Shown: positions 1 through 8,468, counted from the first letter of the stretch. The stretch is 64,000 nt of DNA from Pediococcus ethanolidurans (GCF_001437405.1 NZ_JQBY01000001.1:123417-187416), one strand, 5' to 3'. Notes: generated from the letters alone by a model not told the origin. Made by a program: numbers and translations.

Positions 1-321
1 GCCCTTATTTCGCCGTTCAATCGCAAATTTAATGTGATCGGCAAGGGTAAACACTAAATTTGAGTTAATCGGTGCATCAACTTTTAACCGCACCATATCT
101 ACTATTTGGGCTGCGGTTTCTAGAATATCATCTGGAATCTCACTAGCCAGATCGATATACATAGAATCGACATTGTAGAATGTGCGCTGTATCGCACCTA
201 AATCACTGATTTCATACGGCATTTCATGAAATCCAATTCCACGTCCAATCGCAATTAACTCATGGTTTTGGCTGTCTAAACAAACAGCAGTATTGTTATT
301 TATTTTTTTGATTGCTTTCAT
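1..321 (-). CDS. BglG/LicT-family transcription antiterminator (5' part, cut by window edge)
   Basis: Binds a ribonucleic antiterminator (RAT) hairpin in nascent mRNA and prevents termination when its PTS-regulation domains signal substrate. The ATG at 321 opens MKAIKKINNNTAVCLDSQN, the typical start of the CAT RNA-binding domain (about residues 1-55), and GRGIGFHE is also typical. The reading then enters the first PRD (DDILETAAQIVDMVR) and leaves the window. It lies 21 nt downstream of the glucose-class IIA gene in the same direction, and a RAT-like attenuator precedes that pair, so it probably regulates its own transcript. The C-terminal PRD histidines cannot be seen, so the substrate is inferred from the neighbours. 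Confidence 0.9.
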   Translation of the reverse strand, partial: MKAIKKINNNTAVCLDSQNHELIAIGRGIGFHEMPYEISDLGAIQRTFYNVDSMYIDLASEIPDDILETAAQIVDMVRLKVDAPINSNLVFTLADHIKFAIERRNKG

Positions 322-342
322 CACAATCCTCCAAAGCCAAGC

Positions 343-825
343 CTACTTTTCTACGGTCACAACCTCTGATTGCCCCGCTTCTACCTTATCTACCTTTTTA
401 ATCTCAACTGTATAATCATCACTGTTTGTCACTAACAACATGGTGACTAAGTTATACCCCTTTGCTAAAATGGCCTCATGGTCTACTTTAATAATGGGTT
501 TGCCGGCCTTCACGTGACTACCAACCTCAACTAACTTAGTAAATCCCTCGCCTTTTAAATTCACAGTATCCAAGCCAATGTGAATCAAAATCTCAGCGCC
601 ATTATCGGCCGTAATTCCAAATGCATGTAGTGAATCTGGAATCATAGTAATTTTACCATCACAAGGTGCAGCAATTTCATTTGAATCAAAATTAAAGGCA
701 ATTCCTTTTCCCATCATTCCTGATGCAAAAACTTTATCTGGTACTTTGCTCAGTTCTACGGTTTCTCCACTTACAGGAGCAACCAGGCTCACTTTTTTCA
801 CTTTCTTTTTAAATATGTTTAGCAT
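343..825 (-). CDS. PTS glucose-class EIIA domain protein (stand-alone)
   Basis: Cytoplasmic phosphocarrier that takes phosphate from HPr and passes it to a glucose/beta-glucoside-class IIB. At 160 aa it is one free-standing EIIA-Glc domain. APVSGE at residues 16-21 and ILIHIGLDTV at 79-88 are family hallmarks; His82 is the expected phosphorylation site and His67 its conserved partner. The Shine-Dalgarno AGGAGG precedes the ATG at 825. It sits between the attenuator and the LicT-type gene. The cluster already has a lactose-class IIA, so this one probably serves a IIBC encoded off the left edge or elsewhere, or controls the antiterminator. Confidence 0.9.
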   Translation of the reverse strand: MLNIFKKKVKKVSLVAPVSGETVELSKVPDKVFASGMMGKGIAFNFDSNEIAAPCDGKITMIPDSLHAFGITADNGAEILIHIGLDTVNLKGEGFTKLVEVGSHVKAGKPIIKVDHEAILAKGYNLVTMLLVTNSDDYTVEIKKVDKVEAGQSEVVTVEK

Positions 826-852
826 GATTTTCCTCCTGTAGCCAAAATAAGA

Positions 853-945
853 AAATAAAAATCCTCGAAAGTGTATCCACCTCTAAAAAAAGTAATGATT
901 CTACACTTTCTTTAGAAGGTGACACCTCCCGAGGAGTAATGATCC
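853..945 (-). promoter_or_regulatory. RAT-terminator attenuator (LicT/BglG type)
   Basis: Read on the minus strand, 945-918 gives GGATCATTACTCCTCGG followed by GAGGTGTCACC, close to the RAT sites bound by BglG/LicT proteins. It is followed by a terminator whose 9-bp arms GAAAGTGTA (910-902) and TACACTTTC (875-867) can be extended by CCTCG (934-930) with CGAGG (867-863), then a U-rich run (862-853). CCTCG belongs to both structures, so the RAT and the terminator exclude each other. The next genes are the glucose-class IIA and a LicT-type protein, consistent with autoregulated antitermination. Confidence 0.75.
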
Positions 946-959
946 TTCTGTTGGTTTCT

Positions 960-988
960 ATATTAATGCAAACGTATACATAATGCAA
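960..988 (-). promoter_or_regulatory. Promoter with overlapping cre-like site before the IIA-antiterminator pair
   Basis: On the minus strand a -35 TTGCAT (988-983), 17-bp spacer and -10 TAATAT (965-960) precede the RAT leader. TGTATACGTTTGCA (980-967) matches 12 of 14 positions of the CcpA cre consensus and fills the spacer. This gives the last two genes their own start site, separate from read-through from the kinase gene, with probable catabolite repression. Confidence 0.65.
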
Positions 989-996
989 GCTGCTTT

Positions 997-1869
997 TTAT
1001 TTTTCAAGTTCAAACTGATAAACTGCACCAATCATATTGGACTCTGCTAAGTATTTACATGACACAATTTGCGTATTTAAACCATCAGCATGTTTGTCCA
1101 CCACAAGGGTTTTAAAACGTTTTTGCAATTCAGTAATTAAATCAGGTCTTCTAGAAATTCCACCACCAATTAAAATCTTATCAGGATCAAAACTAACCGC
1201 TAGATTAAATATACCTATGCTTAAGGCATTGTATAATGTTTCCACACTTTTAATTGCCTGCTCATTCTGTGCTTGTGCTAATGCAAATACATCTGTTCCT
1301 TCATAATTTTTTTGATCGTTTTGTTTTTTCGTGAACTGCTGTGCCATTGTTACCGGACTGCCCATTTCACTGAGTGTATGGCCATTTCTTTGATCAATAA
1401 CCATGTATCCAAATTCACCGCCAAACAAATGACTTCCTGGAACAAGTTTTTTATTTATAACTATTGCGCCACCAATTCCTGAACCAATGATTAAAAATGC
1501 GCTATTAGCAACATCCGCCGCGTTACCTTTCCATACTTCAGCCAACGCCGCACAATTTGCATCATTTTGAATTGTTACCTTCAAGCCAAATAGTTCATTT
1601 AACTCCTTTTTAATTGGAAAACGATGTATATAGGGAATAGCACTTGTTCCATAAATGACGCCTTCATTGACGTTAACAGCACCAGGAATACTAATGGCAA
1701 CTCCCTGCAATTCGTCATCTAACTCATTTTTAACGTCTAAAAAGACAGCTTTCATCTCTTCCCAAGTGGCTGGCGTCTTTCTACTCTTAAGTTCTGATAA
1801 TTGTTCATCTTTCCATACCCCACATTTTATTGAACTTCCGCCAACATCAAATACTAATATACTTTTCAT
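997..1869 (-). CDS. ROK-family sugar kinase (glucokinase or beta-glucoside kinase type)
   Basis: Phosphorylates a hexose or glucoside with ATP in the cytoplasm. The 290-aa protein has the N-terminal phosphate loop VFDVGGSSIKCGV (residues 6-18) and the ROK segment GSGIGGAIV...PGSHLFGGEFGY. The zinc motif CxCGxxGC of many ROK proteins is absent, as in BglK-type beta-glucoside kinases. It lies 28 nt after the GH1 gene in the operon. A likely job is phosphorylating the free glucose released when GH1 cuts a phosphorylated disaccharide; phosphorylation of an intact glucoside is the alternative. Confidence 0.87.
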   Translation of the reverse strand: MKSILVFDVGGSSIKCGVWKDEQLSELKSRKTPATWEEMKAVFLDVKNELDDELQGVAISIPGAVNVNEGVIYGTSAIPYIHRFPIKKELNELFGLKVTIQNDANCAALAEVWKGNAADVANSAFLIIGSGIGGAIVINKKLVPGSHLFGGEFGYMVIDQRNGHTLSEMGSPVTMAQQFTKKQNDQKNYEGTDVFALAQAQNEQAIKSVETLYNALSIGIFNLAVSFDPDKILIGGGISRRPDLITELQKRFKTLVVDKHADGLNTQIVSCKYLAESNMIGAVYQFELEK

Positions 1870-1897
1870 TTATATTCACCACTGTCTCTATTTGAAA

Positions 1898-3268
1898 TTA
1901 TAAATCTTTACCGTTACTACCAATAGCAGATTTCAGCCAATAGAAACTCTTCTTAGGAATTCGTTTCATATCTTTCAAATCATGATTTGTTCGATTTACA
2001 TAAACAACACCATAACGCTTGCGCATATCTCCAGCAGAACTTGGAATATCAATTAGTCCCCAGCCTAAATATCCCAAGACATCCACTCCGTCCTTCTCAA
2101 CAGCATCCTTTAAGGCTTGAATATGAGCACGCATATAGTTAATTCGATAATCGTCCTGAATTTCTTTACCATAATATTTTTCTTGGACTCCAATGCCATT
2201 CTCAATGGGAAAAACTGGTATTTGATATTGATGATAAATTTTGTTTAAGATATCACGAAATCCAAGTGAGTCAATCTCCCAACCGTAATTAGGAGTCTTT
2301 TTAACATAAGGATTAGCTTCCCCACCATATTTAAGATAATCATCTACTGAACAATTTTCAGGAATCTTTTCAGAATTCACAACGGTACTTCGATAGTAGC
2401 TAAAGCACATGTAATCACTATGACATTGACTTAAAATGTTAAAATCTCCATTTTTAATTCCAGCATTGATTTGATAATTTTCAATATGTTTTAAAACAGC
2501 CTTTGAATAATGACCTTGTGCAAAAACATCCAAAAGATTATTATTTGAAAATTCTTGAATTTCTCGCGCAACTTGAATGTCTCGTGGTCGTGCAGTTGCC
2601 GGATAAACTTCTGTGTAAGCCAGCATTCCTCCGATTTCACAATCGGTATGTGCATGAATATAATTAGCAATTTGTGCATGTGCCATCATAACATTATGTG
2701 CAATTTGATAAACGACATTAATATCTTCAGGAACATTTTTATTACCAGCAAAAGTGGATGCTCCCAATTGATTGTACAAATTTTGTTCGTTAAAAGTAAT
2801 CCAGTACTTTACTCTGTCTCCAAAACGCTTAACCATTTCAATACCAAACTTTACAAATAAATCTGATACTTTGCGACTTAAAAAACCATTATATTTTTCT
2901 GACAATGCAAGTGGCATGTCAAAATGATATAAACAAATCATTGGTGTAATTTTTCTTTTCAACAGTTCGTTAATAAATTCACTATAAAACTGGATACCTT
3001 CTTCATTAAATTTTCCTTCGCCATCTGGTTGAACCCGACTCCATGAAATTTGAAATCTAAAAAAATTCATTCCCATTTCTTTCATGAGATCGAAATCTTC
3101 CTTGTATCGATGGTATTCGTCAATTCCATTTTTCCAGTCAGAAACTTCTGCTGTAGCGGGACGGATATCATAAACCGATTTACCCTTGCCTCCCTCATCC
3201 CAAGCACCTTCTGTTTGCATGCTTGATGTTGAATTTCCCCAAAAGAAATTTTTTCTAAGTTCACTCAT
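1898..3268 (-). CDS. GH1 6-phospho-beta-glucosidase
   Basis: Hydrolyses 6-phospho-beta-glucosides delivered by the PTS. The 456-aa length fits a complete GH1 (beta/alpha)8 barrel. FFWGNSTSSMQTEGAW is the family start; WITFNEQN holds the acid/base Glu161 and FPIENGIG the nucleophile Glu356. IPSSAGDMRKRYGVVYVN near the C-terminus matches the phosphate-binding loop of phospho-glycosidases. There is no signal peptide. An AAAGGA site precedes the ATG. It follows the acetylesterase gene by 67 nt and precedes the ROK kinase. The aglycone specificity cannot be read from the sequence. Confidence 0.93.
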   Translation of the reverse strand: MSELRKNFFWGNSTSSMQTEGAWDEGGKGKSVYDIRPATAEVSDWKNGIDEYHRYKEDFDLMKEMGMNFFRFQISWSRVQPDGEGKFNEEGIQFYSEFINELLKRKITPMICLYHFDMPLALSEKYNGFLSRKVSDLFVKFGIEMVKRFGDRVKYWITFNEQNLYNQLGASTFAGNKNVPEDINVVYQIAHNVMMAHAQIANYIHAHTDCEIGGMLAYTEVYPATARPRDIQVAREIQEFSNNNLLDVFAQGHYSKAVLKHIENYQINAGIKNGDFNILSQCHSDYMCFSYYRSTVVNSEKIPENCSVDDYLKYGGEANPYVKKTPNYGWEIDSLGFRDILNKIYHQYQIPVFPIENGIGVQEKYYGKEIQDDYRINYMRAHIQALKDAVEKDGVDVLGYLGWGLIDIPSSAGDMRKRYGVVYVNRTNHDLKDMKRIPKKSFYWLKSAIGSNGKDL

Positions 3269-3335
3269 TTTATACCGATCCTTTCTTCTAAAAATGACCG
3301 TAGCCCAACTAATACTAGGATACGATCATCAATTT

Positions 3336-4844
3336 TTAATCTATATCATGATCAAAACCGAATTTAAATGGTGCGACAGGATAATCAATTTCATTAAACA
3401 ATGTTAGTTTAGGATAATTTTCGTACTCATATTGAATTGCTTCAATATCACGGTTCTTGTCCTTAATAACAATTTGATTTCCTTGAATATTCAAAATTTC
3501 TTGTGATTGCCATTCATTATTTCTCAACACTTTAAACTGACAATTTCCAGATTGATGTAAGCTTGATGCCTGACTTACTGTCAAAATTAATTCACCATTC
3601 TGATATTCAATGCGATTCACCCAGGGAGTACTACCGTATTGGAGACCACTAACAATCTTGCCAATTCGTGTACCTGCTTTTCTTTTTGAAGCCGGATGAA
3701 TATTGTGCTCATCACCAGTATCAGCTATTGATATCAAATGCGTATATGGTACATCCTTTACCGTTGCTAGTTGTGCCTGCCGAATCATCGCCCATGCGTC
3801 TTTGGGCTCATCTGCATACCCGGGCAATTGAACAATATAGAAAGGCAACGACTGGTCATTGAATGCTGATCGCCAATTTTGTATCAAGATTTTTAACAAC
3901 TTTTCGTAGACTTGCGGATTTGGTGCATCGTTTTCTCCTTGATACCAAACAACATCATTAAATGTGTAATTTTTAACTGACAATACCATATTTTCATATA
4001 AACCACTAGGTCTTAAGAAACTCTTGGGTGTCATTGGCGGCGGCCATGGTGTATGACCAACTGTATCTTTTGCCACGCTAAGAGAAGCATTAGGATTTCT
4101 TTCCATATACTCAGCTAATTTAGTATTGTGAACATTCACACTCTTTTGATAGTCTACTAATTCTCCTTTAAAATCAGCTTCTGATTTTCCGAATATTTGA
4201 TTCTTAAAGGGTGTTATAAAAGTTTTCTTTAACTCTGAATCATTTTCTAAGGCTTCTTTTGCAATCCAAGAGGACGCCGATGTACCACCTTTATAGCAAT
4301 CAATAATTCCAATCGTTTGTCTGGGATCTTTTTGCAATAATTGCTCCAGCATAAAGAAGCCGATTGCAGACATTTCACCGATTGTTTCCTTACTAATTTG
4401 TTGCCAACTTGATTCGGGAAGATCATCTGGAATTACAGATCCATCTACATTTTTAAATTCGATTTTTGGAACGTTATAGAAATATGCATTCTGTGGGTTA
4501 AAGTGTGCCAAAATCTTGCTATATTCTTGATCATCTCGTAACTTATATTCAATATTGGACTGTCCGGCTAACAAATAAACTTTACCGAAACGCACATTGT
4601 TAATTTCAATATGTTCAGTTGATGTATTGGCAACAATTGTGCATCTTTTGACCTTCATAGGCGCAAACAATATGCTCCAACTACCGTTCTCATCGGCTAC
4701 TGACTCTTTGTGCGTATTTTCAATGATAACCGATACCTTTTCTCCTGCATTCGCATGTCCAGCAATTTTGAATTCTTTATTTTGTGGTAGGACCATTTCA
4801 TCTGAAAAGATTTTTTCAAAAGTTAAATTCTCTTTTTTATTCAT
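3336..4844 (-). CDS. SGNH-fold sialate O-acetylesterase-like carbohydrate esterase
   Basis: Expected to remove acetyl groups from a sugar. The 502-aa protein follows the sialate-9-O-acetylesterase pattern: an N-terminal beta-domain (FSDEMVLPQNKEFKIAGHA, residues 13-31), nucleophile Ser96 in LLAGQSNIEY, WYQGENDA in the middle, and the distal pair in DEHNIHPASK (His383). No signal peptide or anchor is present, so it should act in the cytoplasm. The gene starts 3 nt after the lactose-class IIA stop codon and is followed by the GH1 gene. Together this suggests the imported phospho-glucoside is O-acetylated; sialic acid is unlikely because no sialic-acid genes are nearby. Confidence 0.82.
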   Translation of the reverse strand: MNKKENLTFEKIFSDEMVLPQNKEFKIAGHANAGEKVSVIIENTHKESVADENGSWSILFAPMKVKRCTIVANTSTEHIEINNVRFGKVYLLAGQSNIEYKLRDDQEYSKILAHFNPQNAYFYNVPKIEFKNVDGSVIPDDLPESSWQQISKETIGEMSAIGFFMLEQLLQKDPRQTIGIIDCYKGGTSASSWIAKEALENDSELKKTFITPFKNQIFGKSEADFKGELVDYQKSVNVHNTKLAEYMERNPNASLSVAKDTVGHTPWPPPMTPKSFLRPSGLYENMVLSVKNYTFNDVVWYQGENDAPNPQVYEKLLKILIQNWRSAFNDQSLPFYIVQLPGYADEPKDAWAMIRQAQLATVKDVPYTHLISIADTGDEHNIHPASKRKAGTRIGKIVSGLQYGSTPWVNRIEYQNGELILTVSQASSLHQSGNCQFKVLRNNEWQSQEILNIQGNQIVIKDKNRDIEAIQYEYENYPKLTLFNEIDYPVAPFKFGFDHDID

Positions 4845-4847
4845 AGC

Positions 4848-5177
4848 CTATGCCTCAGCTTTTAATTGCTTCAATTCCTTATGCAAATTAATTACTTTTT
4901 CAGCCACTGTCAGCATAATATCTGCCGACATAAAATGATCTTGCGAATGAATTAATAGGAGTGATTTTTCAATTTGTGCACCATTCATTTCTTCTGTCAT
5001 CCAACCAGTTTGAATATTGTGAGCTTCATGTAAAGTCTTTCTGGCAGCCTTTAATTTTTGTTGTGCCTCTTCAATCTTGTTATCCTCAGCTAATTGCATT
5101 GCTTGAATCGATTGAGATTTTGAATCTCCAGCAATGGAGATTAACTGCATCGCTTTTTGTAATTGTTTTTCATCCAT
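4848..5177 (-). CDS. PTS lactose/cellobiose-class IIA
   Basis: Trimeric helical phosphocarrier that passes phosphate from HPr to the IIB of the same system. The protein is 109 aa. IHSQDHFMSADIML (residues 76-89) is the active-site region, with His77 the expected phosphohistidine and Asp80 the metal-binding position. ISIAGDSKSQSIQAM near the N-terminus is also typical. It lies between the IIC and esterase genes, with AGGTG before the ATG. Confidence 0.93.
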   Translation of the reverse strand: MDEKQLQKAMQLISIAGDSKSQSIQAMQLAEDNKIEEAQQKLKAARKTLHEAHNIQTGWMTEEMNGAQIEKSLLLIHSQDHFMSADIMLTVAEKVINLHKELKQLKAEA

Positions 5178-5200
5178 TCTCTTTCACCTGCTTATTTATT

Positions 5201-6598
5201 CTAATCTTCAGCAGCTACTGTCTTATCAACAAGATCACCATCAGGGTTAATCTTATTATCCATTTGAATGAATGGAATATAGATAGCCGTTGTTGCCGCA
5301 ACAATAATTGCCTGTACAATTAAACCTTTAATTGAACCTGTATATAAAAGACCAGAAAGCAACGTTGGAACCGTCCAAGGTACATTATTTACGATTGGTG
5401 CAATAAAACCAACTTTGACAAAGAACAAACCAATGTAGAAGGCTAGTGGTTGTGCAACTAACCATGGAATAAAGTAAAGTGGATTCAAAATAATTGGCAA
5501 ACCAAAAGTAACAGGTTCAGAAATATTAAAAATAGCTGGCATTAAAGCAATTTTTGAAACTTTTTTGGCCGCTAATCGCTTTGAGAACAACATCAAAGCC
5601 AATACTGGTGAAACCGAACATGAACCGGCTGCAACAGTTGAAAAGTTCATAAATAAAGTAGAATAAATATGATGTGCTTGACCTAACATATTTTGAGTAT
5701 CGTTAATGTTCCATGTTAATCCGAAAATTGGACCCCAAATGGAAGTTGGATGAATACCAAACCATTGCAACAAACTCCAAGTGGTTTGTGAAATAAACGC
5801 GAAGAATCCGGTACCGGAAATTGCTAAAGCTGGCTTCTGCAAGATTGTTAACAAAAGTTCAGGCATGGTTTCCCCAGTTAATCCAGTAGAAAGAGCTGTT
5901 AAAACAATGAACACACCCATTGTCACAACACCAGGAATTAAGGATTCAAAACTACGTCCTACTGCTGGTGGTACTGAATCTGGCATTTTAATTGTAAAGT
6001 TGGTTTGTAACATTTTGTTATAAATCCAAACTGCAAATCCTGAAATTAAAAGTGCTGCAAAAACTCCTTTAGTTCCAAAGTATGTCGTATCCATATAGTT
6101 TAAAATTTCAATTGGCTTTGTAGATCCAGTTGTTGGTGTATATTGAAACTTCCAAGGCATACAGATAAAGAATGCACCCAGCGCATATAGTACAGATGTC
6201 ATATGTTCCTTGCTTTTTGGAAAATACTTTCTTGAAAAGGTATTTGAAAAAATAACAACAAGCAAAACAGCAAATGTATTTAAAGAACCATTTGAAATCA
6301 ATCCGATCATATTACCGGTAGCAGTCAACCCTTTAAATAATCCTGAACTAGCCCAAGCTGTCCAAGAACCGCTAATTAATCGACCTAATCCAATTCCTTG
6401 TTTACCAAAAATTAAACCGTTAGTAGGATCGATGAAAACATTTTGAATCATAATAGCAAAACCAGCAATCATCGATGTAGCAGCAACAATAATAAATGAA
6501 TCACGAAGCGTTAATAATAATTTGTTTGCGGCTATCTTTCCAGCTACCTGGGTAAACTTTGCTTGAAATCTTTGCATTCGACCCGGTTTGTCATTCAT
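5201..6598 (-). CDS. PTS cellobiose-class IIC permease
   Basis: Membrane channel of a lactose/cellobiose-class PTS that moves a beta-linked disaccharide or glucoside inward while IIB phosphorylates it. At 465 aa with about ten hydrophobic segments it has the normal size for a separate CelB-type IIC. Family segments include NISEPVTFGLPIILNPLYFIP and FGIHPTSIWGPIFG. Its start overlaps the end of the IIB gene by 8 nt, and the IIA gene follows after 23 nt. Confidence 0.93.
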   Translation of the reverse strand: MNDKPGRMQRFQAKFTQVAGKIAANKLLLTLRDSFIIVAATSMIAGFAIMIQNVFIDPTNGLIFGKQGIGLGRLISGSWTAWASSGLFKGLTATGNMIGLISNGSLNTFAVLLVVIFSNTFSRKYFPKSKEHMTSVLYALGAFFICMPWKFQYTPTTGSTKPIEILNYMDTTYFGTKGVFAALLISGFAVWIYNKMLQTNFTIKMPDSVPPAVGRSFESLIPGVVTMGVFIVLTALSTGLTGETMPELLLTILQKPALAISGTGFFAFISQTTWSLLQWFGIHPTSIWGPIFGLTWNINDTQNMLGQAHHIYSTLFMNFSTVAAGSCSVSPVLALMLFSKRLAAKKVSKIALMPAIFNISEPVTFGLPIILNPLYFIPWLVAQPLAFYIGLFFVKVGFIAPIVNNVPWTVPTLLSGLLYTGSIKGLIVQAIIVAATTAIYIPFIQMDNKINPDGDLVDKTVAAED

Positions 6599-6905
6599 AC
6601 TTAATACCTTCCTTCGTTAACCGATCAATAAGAACTTGTCCACTCATACTGCCAAACTCTTGCATAGTAAGTTTAATAACTTTTTTGTCTGGAAAACTCT
6701 TCTTTACCGCGTCATAATCCCAGCTGATTTGAGGTGCCAACATAATAACGTCAACTTCGTCACCTACTTCATCAACCATACCTAAGTCATAGGCATCAAC
6801 CTTCACATCTTTGCCTTCTTTATCAAATACTTTTTGCATGTTTGCTCCGGCTAAACTGCTTGACATACCACCACTACAAAATAATGCTATCTTTAACTGT
6901 GCCAT
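6591..6905 (-). CDS. PTS cellobiose-class IIB
   Basis: Phosphorylates the sugar through a cysteine. The sequence MAQLKIALFCSGGMSSS places the phosphocysteine at Cys10, with the usual P-loop-like SGGMSSSL after it; total length is 104 aa. An open frame extends upstream to 6938, but GGAGGAG sits just before the ATG at 6905, which I take as the start. It is the first structural gene of the operon, directly behind a strong promoter, cre site and palindrome. Confidence 0.93.
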   Translation of the reverse strand: MAQLKIALFCSGGMSSSLAGANMQKVFDKEGKDVKVDAYDLGMVDEVGDEVDVIMLAPQISWDYDAVKKSFPDKKVIKLTMQEFGSMSGQVLIDRLTKEGIKYE

Positions 6906-6947
6906 GAAATCTCCTCCAATGTATTTATTTGACATCAACGGCCGTTC

Positions 6948-7029
6948 TGATATCGCTTACATTTTTGAGTATACATCCTGTCACCGCTAAATTCAATACC
7001 TATTTTAAATTTGTTATAACAAATTTAAA
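6948..7029 (-). promoter_or_regulatory. Operon promoter with cre site and 26-bp operator palindrome
   Basis: Minus strand, in order: a perfect 26-bp palindrome centred at 7016/7017 (half-site TTTAAATTTGTTA, 7029-7004), -35 TTGAAT (6996-6991), 17-bp spacer, -10 TATACT (6973-6968), and TGTAAGCGATATCA (6961-6948), which matches all 14 positions of the CcpA cre consensus and lies at the predicted start site. The palindrome core GTTATAAC resembles HutC-subfamily GntR operators, and the GntR gene is adjacent. Likely behaviour is GntR control plus glucose repression. Confidence 0.8.
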
Positions 7030-7046
7030 GCAAAAATAAAAACCGA

Positions 7047-7757
7047 TTAATCTGTTAAATTAATCGATTCATGTAATGAAAACTTTGAGGGTCTAATATA
7101 ATTGTATACATATTCGAAGATTTGACCATTATTCAAAAAGGATCTTTGTTCCATTGTTAATAACGGCTCAGCCTCATTTAGTCCCATAATTTTAATCGTA
7201 TCTGAATTAGCAATTTCACTAGATAGCGTTCGAATAGCAGATCCCAATGTCAAGCCTTGATCCTCTGTTAAAAACTCATATATTGATCCTTTCAAAACAT
7301 CCATCCGCATACCTTGAATAACTTTAGCCGGCATATAAATCTTTTGAAATGCAACTACTTCATCATCCTCATCTAAAATTAGTCGCTCAATTTCGTAAGT
7401 AAAGTCGAATTCCGTTACATTCAATTGGTCCATAATGTCAGTATCTGGTTTATCAACTGCAAAATTCAAAAGTTTCACTTTAAATTTTGAAAAATCAAAA
7501 ATTTCTAGACTAGACTCTTGTGCACCAGTTTCATGTGGTTGATTATCTTTCACATAGGTTCCAGAACCTTGAATTCTATAGATTAGGTTCTCATCTACTA
7601 AGATATCTAATGCTTTACGAACTGTAATTCGACTAACATTATAAGCAGCAGCAATTGCATTTTCTTGTGGCAATTGTTCATTGATGGCCAGTTCCTTTTC
7701 TAAGATCTGTTGCCGTAAGTGGTCTGCGACTATTTCATATTTTGGTGCTTCTTTCAT
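7047..7757 (-). CDS. GntR-family (HutC/UTRA) transcription regulator
   Basis: Sugar-responsive DNA-binding regulator, 236 aa. Residues 1-70 form the GntR winged helix (VADHLRQQILEK, NVSRITVRKALDILVDENLIYR, QGSGTYV); the rest is a UTRA ligand domain (YEIERLILDEDDEVVAFQKIYMP, EQRSFLNNGQIFEYVYNYIRPSKF). GGAGG precedes the ATG. It is transcribed ahead of, and in the same direction as, the PTS operon, and the palindrome in the gap is its probable operator. The effector is likely a phosphorylated beta-glucoside. Confidence 0.92.
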   Translation of the reverse strand: MKEAPKYEIVADHLRQQILEKELAINEQLPQENAIAAAYNVSRITVRKALDILVDENLIYRIQGSGTYVKDNQPHETGAQESSLEIFDFSKFKVKLLNFAVDKPDTDIMDQLNVTEFDFTYEIERLILDEDDEVVAFQKIYMPAKVIQGMRMDVLKGSIYEFLTEDQGLTLGSAIRTLSSEIANSDTIKIMGLNEAEPLLTMEQRSFLNNGQIFEYVYNYIRPSKFSLHESINLTD

Positions 7758-8063
7758 TTGAAGCTTTCCTCCACATCGTACTTTTTACTTTTATAGGATT
7801 GTGTTTATTATTCTTTTCTTTATAATAGGTCATTACAAATTATTAATACAGCCTATCCACGTAGTTTACTCTTTATTTACATAGTATCAACCATCAGGTT
7901 CTTTTGAAACGTTAATACCAATATCAGTATACTATACAAACTGAATGGTGCTATACATTTTTAATACTACAAAAAAAGACACGAGGGATATTTCCCCAGT
8001 ATCTTGTCTTGAGCATAATGCTCATGTTATATATATTCTGTAACTTCCATAATTGTATCAAGA
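7758..8063. other. Intergenic gap upstream of the GntR gene
   Basis: About 300 nt without a convincing gene. It holds a terminator next to the 55-aa ORF (7971-8010) and AT-rich DNA with a short palindrome GTATAGTATAC near 7928-7938. Nothing else stands out. Confidence 0.5.
7971..8010 (-). terminator. Rho-independent terminator after the 55-aa gene
   Basis: On the minus strand AGACA ... GGGGAAATATCCC ... TGTCT folds with a seven-U tail (7977-7971). It ends the transcript of the small gene at 8064-8231. Confidence 0.7.
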
Positions 8064-8231
8064 TCACTTAATCTTAAAACTCATGTTAGCAAATGCTTTT
8101 TTAGCAGTCGCAACTCTTTTCTTGTGTTCTTGACTCTCTCTAATTTTTTTCGAAGGATGTATTACGTCTAAAACTGATTGTAATTCCTTAGTATCTTTAA
8201 CTTTTATTGTCGTATTAAATTTACTTTTCAT
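8064..8231 (-). CDS. Small basic hypothetical protein, 55 aa
   Basis: Not recognised. The ORF begins MKSKFNTTIKVKDTKELQ and ends KKAFANMSFKIK; it is lysine-rich and probably helical. Support comes from a strong GGGAGG site 7 nt before the ATG at 8231 and a terminator downstream. The size and charge would fit a toxin-antitoxin antitoxin or a small regulator, but no partner gene is visible. An 8-codon frame after the stop (starting ATGGAAGTTACA) is probably not a gene. Confidence 0.55.
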   Translation of the reverse strand: MKSKFNTTIKVKDTKELQSVLDVIHPSKKIRESQEHKKRVATAKKAFANMSFKIK

Positions 8232-8468
8232 ACTTCTACCTCCCAGTCATGTGTAAGGTAATAAAAAGTACTCTCCACTGTCATTTTATACCCAATGTAC
8301 AAGTTATGAACTAATTCTATATCATCATTTCTACTCTTTATTAAGAAAAATTCGCTTTGTTAGCATTTTAAATAATACCTAAATATAAATACGCTATTCA
8401 TGGCAAAATACATTGCTAACTTTACAAAGTCACAATAATGCTACTAACCAAACGACTTCATACGTTCA
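8232..8468. other. Intergenic gap with no clear feature
   Basis: AT-rich DNA between the 55-aa gene and the TauE-type gene. I see no ORF with a ribosome site and no strong hairpin; it must contain the promoter of the small gene. Confidence 0.4.

Noticed and set aside
3336..4844. Sialic acid catabolism
   Set aside because: The esterase family name suggests it, but no neuraminidase, lyase or NanE genes are near; the context is beta-glucosides. The ROK kinase could be a ManNAc kinase, but it lacks the usual zinc motif.
7004..7029. 26-bp palindrome as a terminator of the GntR gene
   Set aside because: AT-rich arms and no U-run after it; position just upstream of a -35 suits an operator.
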